Below are positions 31,895 to 41,173 of a stretch of 64,000 bases of DNA, piece after piece. The notes beneath the pieces were generated by a model, which was not told where the DNA came from, did no database searches, and saw nothing but the letters and a program-made list of their open reading frames with translations. A program made the position numbers and the translations under genes. The DNA comes from Ottelia alismoides (taxonomy: Eukaryota > Streptophyta > Magnoliopsida > Alismatales > Hydrocharitaceae), in NCBI GenBank assembly GCA_037367405.1, contig JAZKJV010002315.1, positions 520,703-584,702 of the forward strand. Direction: 5' to 3'. Numbering within the stretch: the stretch's first letter is position 1; every line of letters starts with the position of its first letter.

Positions 31895-34672
31895 ATGATG
31901 GGACGGAGGTCTCTTAGGCCGACCTTGTCGGCACCGCTATCCAGCACTCCTCCCTATTCATCTAGGAATAACTCGGAGAGTCCGCTCTCCGAGCCCGAGT
32001 TCACATCCACCCTGTTCCCCCTCGACCACCCTTCCCATTCTCCTTCCCTCAATCCAATCATTTCAGAGTTCAGTGCATCACAGAGTTCAGCCCGTTCCAC
32101 AGCACCTGAAATGGCCTCTTTTGCATTTTCAGAACATCAAGCAATGGCAGACAGAGGCGAACACCAAGATGATCACGATCACCCGCCGTTCATTATTGAT
32201 CAAGCGGCCATCAACAATTCCCTGCTAGCGTCCCTGGAGAATATGCAGAGACAGATCCGTGACCAGGGTACATTCATGGGTGATTTGATGAGAGAGATAG
32301 CACAGCTGAGAGAAAACCGACCTGGGGGCGGTGGCGGTGGAGGAGGAGGAGGACCCGATGCAGGAGGAGGCGACCCAGACGGTGAGCGACCGCCACAGAC
32401 TATCATGAGGGAATTGCACAACCCAGCTTCATCCCTCACTCACCGGTGGATCAGACTCCCACCTATCCATGGAGACTTCGAGCTTCGGCACAACACAATT
32501 CAGATGCTACCCAAGTTCCATGGGTTGCCGACCGAAGAGCCGCACCTCCACCTCCAAGAGTTTGAGATGATATGCAGCACCATCCACGATCGGCTGTTGA
32601 CCGAGGACACTATCAAGATGATCGCCTTCCCATTCTCATTGGTTGACAGAGCCGCATACTGGCTCAAGCATCTAGGGCGATTTGTCGACACTTGGGCAGA
32701 TCTCCGGTCCGTATATTTGAAGAAATACTATCCTCTCGGCCGGACAAACGCAGCTCGAGCCATGATCAGCAATTTCACCATGATCCCAAATGAACAGTTC
32801 CATGAAGCATGGGATCGTTTCAGAGAGCTCATAGACCGGTGTCCACATCACGATATCTCCAAGCCCCACCTGGTGCAGAGTTTCTTCTGTGGGCTGACAC
32901 CGGAGCTGCAGGGGCTTGTGAACGCCTCTTGCGGTGGGTCCTATTTCTCCAAGGGAGAGGACGACGTCTGGGCCATTTATGAAGGAATGACAGAGAACTC
33001 AACAGTGATGACCCAGGCTAGAGTCTACATCCAGCAGAAACCTCCGCAGGGAGCGGGATCATTTCAGAGGATCGCCCGCATCGATGCCGGTCCTAGCACA
33101 CCGTCGGTAGCCGCGGCCCAAGCCGAATCAGCAGCAGCCGACATGGGCATTATCAGTGAAAAGCTGGACCGCATGGAGATCCTTGAGAAGAAGCAAAACC
33201 AAGGTCTAGCCCAGATGGACCTTCTCACAAAGACAATGAGTGACCTGAAAACTCAGATTCTCTGTATTCAGGAGGCACAAGCCCATTCACAACAGCCTCC
33301 CAGGTCACAGGTTGCCTCCAGCAGCAACAATCCCAACCAGGCCTCCACCTCTTACCGCCAGGTGAACCATATCCAGGCGGAGCCGGTTCCATTGTTGCAG
33401 TACCATCCAGAGCAACCGCCATCTCAGGAGACTCAGATGGTGGTTTATCAGCCGGAGCAGCCACTGGCAGTTCTTCCTCCACCCTCCTTCGAGCAGGAAC
33501 CGTTGATGGAAGTCAACGGGATTTGGTATGACCGATACCCCCAGCCAGCGATTCGTAGGGATCACCCCGGATTCCGTTGGGGTAATGGTGCTTCCTCATC
33601 CCAACAGCATCCTCCGGCTCAAGGACAGCAGAGCAGCCAGCCACAGCAACAACACCAGCAGCCCCAGTACAACCAGCCCCAGCAATACCACAGTGGTCCT
33701 CGTCCCGCCTATCAGGGACAACAGTGGAGGCAGCGACAGCCGCCTCAGCATTCTTATGCCCAGCCTCCCCCCCAATATCAGCAGCAACAGCCCCATTTCC
33801 AGCAGGGACAGACGTCCGGTTCTCAGGGTCCAGCCTATGAGAACCCAGCCCTTGACGATCTTGCCCGCTTGCTATCTGAACAGCGAGCATCTTTCAGGCA
33901 AGAAATGGATGAGTTCCGGCAGGAGATGCGGGACATAATCAAAGGCAAGGCCGCCATACCCGCTCAGATCGAACCCAATCCTAATAACCTAAAAAGAAAA
34001 TCTGAGCAGGTAGAGTTTACAGAGGACACCTCTCCTAGTGATCATTTGAGTGACATGTCTTATTCCTATTATGATGCTGATTTTGTTACTACTAGGAGCG
34101 GTAGGATGCCAGCCGGCGGCGCCTCTTCTGAGCGACAGCCAAATGCAGAATCAGGAGCGCCAGAGGAGCAGAGGAGCGGTGCTGATGCCGCGACAGATGA
34201 TGTTGAAGACGGTGGTGCTGATGCCACCAATGATGGAGCCCAGGATGACGGTGCTGATGCCGTCGTGATACCAGATGCAGACGGTGGTGCTGATGCCACC
34301 ATTTTGGGAGATGAACCAGAGCGCGGTGCTGATGCCGCAAAGACCGGTGCTAGTGGTGGTACTGAGGCCACCACATCTACTTTTGTTGAGCCAACTTCTG
34401 TGACTTCACCACATTTTGTATCGAGAGACTGTGGGAAGAAAAACAAAAACAAAAATATGAATAAAGGAAAGGTTTCTGTTCAAATTGCGGATCCATATGT
34501 GTTGAATGATGATTATTGTATGGATTCTCCATCTTCACAGGCACAGAGACCGATTCCGAGTCCTCCATCTGAGGAGGCACCTACCATCCCCTTCCCTGAG
34601 GCACTCCGCCGAGCGAAGGGAAATAAAAAAAGAAAATCCCAAAAAGAATCAGCAGGTAGAGTTCGGCAATGA
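31895..34672 (+). CDS. gag: Athila gag polyprotein (925 aa)
   Basis: The capsid protein that packages element RNA in the cytoplasm. Residues 1-90 are Ser/Pro-rich. A predicted helix at ~105-145 (LLASLENMQRQIRDQ) and a Gly run follow. The retrotransposon gag core (PF03732-type) lies at ~195-360, with LPKFHGL, AFPFSLVDRAAYWLKHL, VYLKKYYPLGRT and CPHHDISKPHLVQSFFCGL, all close to Athila gag. The C-terminal half is Gln/Pro-rich (about 540-640), then RQEMDEFRQEMRDI, the TTRSGR motif typical of Athila, and five GADA repeats (about 762-815). I see no CCHC zinc knuckle. The frame ends at TGA 34672, while the rest of gag-pol continues in the frame shifted by one base; an A-rich run (34620-34650) lies at the switch. 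ATG 31895 follows the leader and is the first long start. Confidence 0.93.
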   Translation: MMGRRSLRPTLSAPLSSTPPYSSRNNSESPLSEPEFTSTLFPLDHPSHSPSLNPIISEFSASQSSARSTAPEMASFAFSEHQAMADRGEHQDDHDHPPFIIDQAAINNSLLASLENMQRQIRDQGTFMGDLMREIAQLRENRPGGGGGGGGGGPDAGGGDPDGERPPQTIMRELHNPASSLTHRWIRLPPIHGDFELRHNTIQMLPKFHGLPTEEPHLHLQEFEMICSTIHDRLLTEDTIKMIAFPFSLVDRAAYWLKHLGRFVDTWADLRSVYLKKYYPLGRTNAARAMISNFTMIPNEQFHEAWDRFRELIDRCPHHDISKPHLVQSFFCGLTPELQGLVNASCGGSYFSKGEDDVWAIYEGMTENSTVMTQARVYIQQKPPQGAGSFQRIARIDAGPSTPSVAAAQAESAAADMGIISEKLDRMEILEKKQNQGLAQMDLLTKTMSDLKTQILCIQEAQAHSQQPPRSQVASSSNNPNQASTSYRQVNHIQAEPVPLLQYHPEQPPSQETQMVVYQPEQPLAVLPPPSFEQEPLMEVNGIWYDRYPQPAIRRDHPGFRWGNGASSSQQHPPAQGQQSSQPQQQHQQPQYNQPQQYHSGPRPAYQGQQWRQRQPPQHSYAQPPPQYQQQQPHFQQGQTSGSQGPAYENPALDDLARLLSEQRASFRQEMDEFRQEMRDIIKGKAAIPAQIEPNPNNLKRKSEQVEFTEDTSPSDHLSDMSYSYYDADFVTTRSGRMPAGGASSERQPNAESGAPEEQRSGADAATDDVEDGGADATNDGAQDDGADAVVIPDADGGADATILGDEPERGADAAKTGASGGTEATTSTFVEPTSVTSPHFVSRDCGKKNKNKNMNKGKVSVQIADPYVLNDDYCMDSPSSQAQRPIPSPPSEEAPTIPFPEALRRAKGNKKRKSQKESAGRVRQ
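34178..34340 (+). repeat. 36-bp coding repeat (GADA) in gag
   Basis: GGTGCTGATGCC occurs at 34178, 34214, 34250, 34286 and 34325, a spacing of 36, 36, 36 and 39 bases, all in frame. It encodes acidic 12-13 residue units with Gly-Ala-Asp-Ala in gag's C-terminal region. Unit number is likely to vary between copies of the family. Confidence 0.9.
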
Positions 34673-34901
34673 GATGATTGACAGATTTCATATTCAGCTG
34701 ACTCTACGAGAAGCGTTTGAGCATATCCCCTTCTTCAAGAAGAATCTGAAAGAGACAACTACTGTCCGAAGGAAGAAGAGGCACAGAGATCAAATCCATA
34801 TGCTCACGCATAACACTTGCTGCGCCATTCAGAACACATTGCCAGCCAAGCGACCAGACGCAGGAGCTCCCTATGTCAGATGCGAGATTCAGGAGCAATA
34901 G

Positions 34902-37900
34902 TTTGATCGTACTCTATTAGACAGCGGCTCTTCAATTAACCTCCTTCCGGCAGCCTTACTCAAGCAGTTCGAGTTTGGCCCTCTTCTTCGAAGCAGAACC
35001 GTCCTTCAGTTTGCTGATAGGTCGATTAAGAGGCCGAAGGGGTTATTGAAAGACGTGGTCGTTACCATTCAGGGCCTGCAATTCCCCGTGGACTTCGTCG
35101 TGTTGGACATGGAGATCCCTGAGTCGGTAACTGATGCCCCCATCATTCTCGGACGTCCATTCTTGGCCACAGCCAAGGCGGTGACCGACCATGACAGTGG
35201 GAAGGTATGCTTTCGCGTAGAGGGCGAAACCATACAAATAGAGACGATCGAAGAGATCAGAGCCAGAGAGGCAGAATGCTCCGAGCAGTTCAGCGAAGCC
35301 GAGCAGATGACAGAGGAAGAGCTAGACATCCACCAGGTTTGTGATTTTGAAATGACTGATGATGAATCCAATTGGAAAGATCCTGTAGCACCGACCCTCG
35401 CCTTGCCTACAGATTCACTGTATCTCAAGCTCATGGCAATCGAGAGTCGGGAGAGCACATCCCTGGATGAGGATATCTTTGAGGCTGACAGTGTTGTGAT
35501 GAGTGGTGCTGAGGAATTTCAATCTTGCTCATCATCTTCTGATCCCTCGGATTCAGACATTGACTGGGATGACTTTGATGATTATTTGCCTTGTCTGATT
35601 CCTTCAGAGCCGACAGCCATGACAGAGTGCGAGCCAGTGCAGTTTATTGATGATCCATCAGGCCGCCCTTCGTCAGAAATTCATGCAGAGCGAGAGTTCT
35701 CCCATGCAGACCTGGTAGCCTTTACACAGTCATATCAGAAGCCAGATCTGCCACCTCCCAGTTGTCCAGAAAGGAAACCTCTGCCGCAGTCAATGAAGTA
35801 CAGATTCCTTGCTGGAGAGCCAGAAATGCACCCAGTCATTATCTCAGCAGATTTGACTGGAGAACAAGAATCTCGTCTGATGGAGGTTCTTGAAAGAAAC
35901 CGCAAGGCAATCGGTTGGAGTATAGCTGATCTCCAGGGGCTGAGCCCTAATCTTTGCTCTCACCACATCTATCTTGAAGATAACGCTAAGCCGTCGCGTG
36001 AGTTCCAACGACGGCTGAACCCGAATCTTCGAGACGTTGTCATGAAAGAAATTTCCAAGTGGTGGAGCGCCGATTTTATCTATCCCATCTCCGACTCCAA
36101 ATGGGTTAGTCCACTTCATGTGGTACCCAAGAAGACGGGTATCACTACAGTTATCAATGAGTCCGGAGAGGAGATCGCTACCAGAGTACCAACTTCTTGG
36201 AGGGTCTGTGTGGACTACAGACGATTGAATGAGGCCACCAAGAAGGATCACTTCCCACTCCCATTTATTGATCAGATTATCGAGCGGTTAGCTGGGAAGA
36301 GCCATTACTGTTTTCTTGATGGGTACTCTGGATATAATCAAGTGGCCATTGCGCCCGAAGACCAGGAGAAAACGACATTCACCTGTCCGTTTGGGACGTA
36401 TGCTTTCAGACGGATGCCCTTTGGTCTATGTAACGCTCCAGCGACATTCCAAAGGTGCATGTTGTCCATCTTCTCGGACATGGTGGGTGACTGTTTAGAG
36501 GTCTTCATGGATGACTTCTCGGTCTATGGCGACGGGTTCGACGCTTGTCTTGACTGCCTAGACCGTGTGCTGAAGCGCTGCATAGAGGTTAATCTAGTCT
36601 TATCCTGGGAGAAGAGTCATTTCATGATGACTCAAGGGACGGTCCTTGGTCATATCGTCTCCAACAGGGGCATGGAGGTCGATCCGGCTAAGGTGGACAT
36701 CATCAAGAAACTCAACCCGCCGTCCAATCTGCGTCAGTTACGGTCTTTTTTGGGGCATGTCGGTTTCTACCGACGGTTCATTCAGGACTTCAGTCGAATT
36801 GCCCGACCGCTAACTGACTTGCTGACCAAAGACACCGAGTTTATTGTTAATGATAAGTGTCTTGAATCATTTGAGACTCTCAAAAATATGGTTGTCTCAG
36901 CTCTTGTCCTTCAGCCACCCGATTGGTCTCTCCCATTCGAGATCATGACGGATGCTTCAGATTTTGCCGTTGGGGCTGTGCTCGGACAGAGGAGGGATGG
37001 TTTACCTTTTGCCATCCACTACGCCAGCCGGACTTTGGATGCCGCTCAGCGGAATTACACTGTAACTGAGAAAGAGATGCTGGCCGTAGTTTTTGCTCTT
37101 GATAAGTATCGATCATATATTCTTGGATCTAGAGTAACAATATACACTGATCATACCGCCATCCGGTATTTAATGGCCAAGAAGGATGCCAAAGCACGTC
37201 TCACCAGATGGATCCTTCTACTCCAGGAATTTGATATTGAAATTAAGGATAAGCCTGGAGTCAAGAATGTGGTGGCGGATCATCTCTCCAGATTGGAGAA
37301 TCTTGAGGAATCTGAGCCCAGCGCACCTATCACAGAGACGTTTCCAGATGAGGCGATCTTGGCTGTCACCTCACTCCCATGGTATGCTGACTTTGTAAAC
37401 TATCTTGTTGCCAAGACAGTCCCTCAGGGTTGGCCCAGGCAGAAACTTGAGACCTTCCTAGCTAAGGCCAAGTTTTACCATTGGGAGGATCCCGTCCTTT
37501 ATCATGAAGGAGGGGATAGTATCTGGAGGAGGTGCATTCCTCAAGAAGAGCAGCATAGCGTCCTCACATACTGCCACAAGCTTGAGGCAGGAGGACATCA
37601 TTCAGGAAAGAGAACAGCACAGAAGGTGCTTCAATCCGGCCTATGGTGGCCTACTCTCTTCAAGGATTCTGATGAGTTCGTGAAGAGATGTACTGACTGT
37701 CAGAAAATGGGAACCTGCGGACAGAGAGACATGATGCCCATGCAACCCATTCACTTCTGTGAGGTCTTTGATGCATGGGGGATTGATTTCATGGGCCCAT
37801 TTCCTAAGAGTCAGGGATTCGAGCATATTTTGCTCGCTGTAGATTATGTCAGCCGATGGGTTGAGGCCATCCCCGCCCGAGCCGCAGATGCTAAAACCGT

Positions 37901-38660
37901 TTGCAAATTTTTGAGGAAAAATATCATTTCACGGTTCGGTGTACCTAGAGTCTTGATTTCAGACGGGGGGTCTCATTTCATCAATGACAAAGTCAGGGCC
38001 CTTGCAGACGAGTTCGGCATTGACCATCGGGTTGCCACTCCTTATCACCCTCAGACTAATGGTCTTGCCGAAGTATCGAATAGGGAGATAAAGACTATCT
38101 TGCAGAAAGTTGTCCGCCCAGACCGAAAGGATTGGTCACAGCTTTTGGACTCGGTCTTGTGGGCGTATCGGACATCTTTCAAGAACCCATTGGGGACATC
38201 TCCCTTTCGTCTCGTCTATGGCAAGCCGTGCCATTTGCCAGTGGAAATCAAGCACAAATCTTTTTGGGCAGTTACTGAGTTGCTTCTAGATCCAGAGAGT
38301 ATAGGAGACCAGAGAAGAGCAGAATTGGCAGCCCTGGAAGAATTGAGAGATACAGCCTTCTCCAACAGCCTACAATACAAAGAAAAAGTGAAGACATGGC
38401 ATGATTCGCATATCAGCCATAAACAGTTTGAGCCAGCTCAGAAAGTATGGTTGTTTGATTCAAGGCTAAAGTTATTTCCAGGGAAGTTACAGAGCAAGTG
38501 GAAAGGACCATATGTGGTCAGGAAGGTACATGACAATGGCAGCATCGACATATCTGAACCGTCATCTTCCTCTACCTTCCGCGTCAATGGTCAACGCTTG
38601 AAACTCTATCTTGATCATGATCCGCCGACCATTGACGTAGCCCCCATTCTTCTGGTATGA
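34902..38660 (+). CDS. pol: Athila pol: protease, reverse transcriptase, RNase H, integrase
   Basis: One open frame runs from the TAG at 34899-34901 to TGA at 38660. The same frame is also open upstream of that TAG from about 34506 (linker HIQLTLREAFEHIPFFKK). Protease active site DSG is at 34920-34928, with LGRPFLAT near 35150. Reverse transcriptase (about 36050-36650) has VCVDYRRLNEATKKDHFPLP and the catalytic FMDD at 36504-36515. RNase H has MTDAS (Asp 36951), TEKE (37065-37076) and YTDH (Asp 37149). Integrase has an HHCC finger (37575-37700) and a D,D-35-E triad: Asp 37785, Asp 37962, Glu 38070. All catalytic residues are present. Expression would need a frame switch from gag and passage through the TAG, or these are recent lesions. 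Enzymes act in the virus-like particle and nucleus to copy and insert the element. Confidence 0.95.
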   Translation, partial: FDRTLLDSGSSINLLPAALLKQFEFGPLLRSRTVLQFADRSIKRPKGLLKDVVVTIQGLQFPVDFVVLDMEIPESVTDAPIILGRPFLATAKAVTDHDSGKVCFRVEGETIQIETIEEIRAREAECSEQFSEAEQMTEEELDIHQVCDFEMTDDESNWKDPVAPTLALPTDSLYLKLMAIESRESTSLDEDIFEADSVVMSGAEEFQSCSSSSDPSDSDIDWDDFDDYLPCLIPSEPTAMTECEPVQFIDDPSGRPSSEIHAEREFSHADLVAFTQSYQKPDLPPPSCPERKPLPQSMKYRFLAGEPEMHPVIISADLTGEQESRLMEVLERNRKAIGWSIADLQGLSPNLCSHHIYLEDNAKPSREFQRRLNPNLRDVVMKEISKWWSADFIYPISDSKWVSPLHVVPKKTGITTVINESGEEIATRVPTSWRVCVDYRRLNEATKKDHFPLPFIDQIIERLAGKSHYCFLDGYSGYNQVAIAPEDQEKTTFTCPFGTYAFRRMPFGLCNAPATFQRCMLSIFSDMVGDCLEVFMDDFSVYGDGFDACLDCLDRVLKRCIEVNLVLSWEKSHFMMTQGTVLGHIVSNRGMEVDPAKVDIIKKLNPPSNLRQLRSFLGHVGFYRRFIQDFSRIARPLTDLLTKDTEFIVNDKCLESFETLKNMVVSALVLQPPDWSLPFEIMTDASDFAVGAVLGQRRDGLPFAIHYASRTLDAAQRNYTVTEKEMLAVVFALDKYRSYILGSRVTIYTDHTAIRYLMAKKDAKARLTRWILLLQEFDIEIKDKPGVKNVVADHLSRLENLEESEPSAPITETFPDEAILAVTSLPWYADFVNYLVAKTVPQGWPRQKLETFLAKAKFYHWEDPVLYHEGGDSIWRRCIPQEEQHSVLTYCHKLEAGGHHSGKRTAQKVLQSGLWWPTLFKDSDEFVKRCTDCQKMGTCGQRDMMPMQPIHFCEVFDAWGIDFMGPFPKSQGFEHILLAVDYVSRWVEAIPARAADAKTVCKFLRKNIISRFGVPRVLISDGGSHFINDKVRALADEFGIDHRVATPYHPQTNGLAEVSNREIKTILQKVVRPDRKDWSQLLDSVLWAYRTSFKNPLGTSPFRLVYGKPCHLPVEIKHKSFWAVTELLLDPESIGDQRRAELAALEELRDTAFSNSLQYKEKVKTWHDSHISHKQFEPAQKVWLFDSRLKLFPGKLQSKWKGPYVVRKVHDNGSIDISEPSSSSTFRVNGQRLKLYLDHDPPTIDVAPILLV

Positions 38661-38850
38661 GATGTGTCCTTTGATTCTAATCATCTACATCTCATACATG
38701 GTGATCAAATGCTACCTTCCGCTGTACAGATCCATCTGTTTATATCACTCTGTTGTCTCTTCTTTTATTTTCTTCTTTTCTTCTTTTCTTCTTTTCCTCT
38801 TCTATCTTCTTTATCTATCAAAAAGGTGCCGCCCTTGTAGACAGTTTTCC

Positions 38851-38886
38851 ATACTTAGGACGTACTTTGTCCTAAGTATAGGGGGG
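38851..38886 (+). promoter_or_regulatory. Hairpin plus G-run unit 1
   Basis: ATACTTAGGAC (38851-38861) pairs perfectly with GTCCTAAGTAT (38869-38879) around a 7-base loop; ATA and six G's follow. The distal arm plus G-run reads AAGTATAGGGGGG, almost the element's own polypurine tract. Confidence 0.7.
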
Positions 38887-38943
38887 TTGGCACCCCGAGT
38901 TTTTCTATTCTTTTCGATCCTCTCCCTTGTCTCCTCTTTTATC

Positions 38944-38978
38944 TATACTTAGGGACATCTTACCCTAAGTATAGGGGG
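38944..38978 (+). promoter_or_regulatory. Hairpin plus G-run unit 2
   Basis: TATACTTAGGG (38944-38954) pairs perfectly with CCCTAAGTATA (38963-38973) around 8 bases; GGGGG follows. The inner base pairs differ from unit 1 on both arms, so pairing is kept while sequence changes. Confidence 0.7.
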
Positions 38979-39042
38979 AGACAATCTGAGTACGATCTGT
39001 TCATTCCCACCCTTGACCCTCCCTGCGTTGTGTACAGTCTGC

Positions 39043-39078
39043 TATACTTAGGATTATTTGATCCTAAGTATAGGGGGG
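39043..39078 (+). promoter_or_regulatory. Hairpin plus G-run unit 3
   Basis: TATACTTAGGAT (39043-39054) pairs perfectly with ATCCTAAGTATA (39061-39072) around 6 bases; six G's follow at 39073-39078. Confidence 0.7.
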
Positions 39079-39136
39079 ACGGTCAACTTCTCATTTATTG
39101 ATTCATTCATTTATTTCTTTATTCTTTAGACTTGTC

Positions 39137-39212
39137 TATACTTAGTACGAGTTATGTCTTCTTTTTTCTCTCCGATCTATGAGGACATAGCTCAAGCTAA
39201 GTATAGGGGGGG
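39137..39212 (+). promoter_or_regulatory. Hairpin plus G-run unit 4 (long, bulged)
   Basis: TATACTTAG (39137-39145) pairs with CTAAGTATA (39197-39205); seven G's follow. Inside, GAGTTATGTC (39149-39158) pairs with GACATAGCTC (39184-39193) with one G-U type mismatch. A competing partner CATAACTCGTACT lies downstream (about 39239-39251). The outer element has the same unit at 46294-46366. Confidence 0.65.
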
Positions 39213-41137
39213 TCGTATATACTATGTATATACTTTAGCCATAACTCGTACTTTCGTATTTTCCTAATAATATGGCTAATCATTCTTTAATTCATTAAAA
39301 ATTCTTAATAAAAAGATGTGATTATTCCTCAAATTCTTTTTGTATTTACTGATTAATAAATCAGGTGAAAATGTTTTTTTTGCAAAATGTTTGAAAAATA
39401 GTTTGAAAATCTTTGTGAACATCTATTGAAAACTATTTTGAAAATATTTTGTTTCGTGTTTTCAACCTGTGTGGTTTGTAAAAATTTATTTTCTTTGTGT
39501 GAAATAAAATGTTTGAAAAATGATTTGCAAATGGTTTGAAAAATGGTTGCAAAAATGATTTGAAAAACCTATATATACTATTTGAAAGCATTTTGCAAAA
39601 TGATTTTCAAAAATGTTTCTAAAAACTATTTTGGACTATAGTTTTCAAAAAATTGTGTGAAAAGCTTGTGTCAAATAAGTTTGAGGAATATACACATCAC
39701 ACTAAAATCCATCTTATGTATATATGTATAAAACTGACCACTTACCCTTGTAAATTCTTAAAATCCACTTCTTGTATAAATAAGAAGCACTCCCGTGTAC
39801 ATATTTTCACCTAGTTTTTAGCCAAAATCTTTTTGTTTCAAAAATTCCCAAAAACATTTGCAAAATTAAAATCCAAAAACATTTGAAAAATCTTTTTGAA
39901 AAATACAAAAAAAAAAAATTGCATATGCATCTGCATGCATCATCTTTTCAAAAATCCATAAAAAGTTCAAAATCTTTGAAAATTGCATCACAAAAATATT
40001 TCTTGCATAGCATTGCATGGCATGAGCATTTTTCGGATTGAGTATTGATAGTTGAACAAGTCTAAGTAAAATCCGGAGATTGGAGCTTGATTGGACCTTA
40101 AAATCTACCTAATAACAGGAACCTTATAGGAACTGAGTTTGAGGCACTTCAGGTCTAGTTGACTTAATTCTTTGAGGATCACGGGACTTGGTTCAATGGA
40201 TTCTTGACTGCCTAAGTAGAGTATTTCGGAGCACACGCACGACTCTTGTTGATAATGACCTAACTTGGACACCTGCACCTTTCACATAGCTCTCCACGGA
40301 TGAGGTGGTGAGGAGACAGTTTCCTTTGGCTTGGGGTAGCATATGAGGGTAGTACTTCTAGGCGGAACCTCTCTTCTTCTTATAGTGAAGGAAGTGCACC
40401 TCAACTTGGTCTAGTGGTGATGAAGTCTAAAGACAGAAGCCGTGGGTTGCAATAAAGCTTCAAAAGAGGGATAGTCTACTGGCTCAAGAGGAAAAACTCC
40501 TTATGTAAATGCTGCTGTATATAGTATTCGAAAAAAAAAAAAAATTTCAGGCATGTACAAAAATAAAAAGCCTGCAAAGTATGTACAAAGTCAATAAGCA
40601 AGCTTGAGTTCCAAAGTCAAATATGTGAGCCTGCAGCAGGATGACTTGACTACACTGGTCTTGCATCCAAGGATAGGTAGCTACACTGGCTACCGTCCAT
40701 TCTTCTCTTCACCCCCTCCTCTTGGGCTGGTTGCCACTTGAACTTAGAAGGGAATACCCCGCTTCTCGAGGAAAGAGTTGCTAGACCGAGGCATTAGAGT
40801 TACCAGGTTGGGGGAGGTTGTTTCTTTGTCACTTCTGAGGTGGGGAGCTACATATCACTTACACTGTACGAGTCAGACTCATAGTCGTAAGAGTTTGCGT
40901 ATGAGTTGAAGTATTTCTGACCTGGCTATTGAGGAGACTTGGACAGAATTTTGGGATTCTCAAGGACTGTTGGATTTCAAACTTGGTTCTCATTAAGGGT
41001 CCGACCGCACTAAAATTCCAAAGGTCCGACTTAAGCTCCAAACTTTGATTTTGCGAAGACGAGTTCGATAATTAAACTTAATCTAATCTTCTTCTTTTTC
41101 TTTTCTTTCTTTTCTTTTTGCACTTATTGCATAAGTG

Positions 41138-41173
41138 TTTGCTAGGGACTAGCAAAGGTAAAGTATAGGGGGA
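41138..41173 (+). promoter_or_regulatory. PPT-proximal hairpin and polypurine tract, young Athila
   Basis: TTTGCTAG (41138-41145) and CTAGCAAA (41149-41156) form a perfect 8-bp stem with a GGA loop. Then 17 bases (GGTAAAGTATAGGGGGA) lead to the LTR at 41174. The purine run primes plus-strand DNA in this family. The outer element has the same layout with a different stem at 47803. A second small hairpin, CACTTA/TAAGTG, lies just upstream (41121-41137). Confidence 0.8.

Larger units (their letters stand above)
38661..41173 (+). other. 3' non-coding region of the young Athila element
   Basis: 2.5 kb between pol and the polypurine tract. Athila relatives often carry an env-like frame here; none is convincing. 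A 96-codon hydrophobic frame (38662-38952) starts one base after the pol stop but runs through a pyrimidine tract (38758-38818). Four hairpin/G-run units lie at 38851-39212. An AT-rich stretch at 39360-39700 is made of many TTTGAAAA-like pieces. The last part, to 41137, is of mixed composition and unrecognised. Confidence 0.7.

Noticed and set aside
32320..32370. Gly-run as a sign of frameshift or error in gag
   Set aside because: The frame stays open and Athila homology continues in the same frame on both sides.
38851..39212. CRISPR-like array
   Set aside because: Units are hairpins with G-runs at uneven spacing in a plant retrotransposon; no direct-repeat/spacer order.
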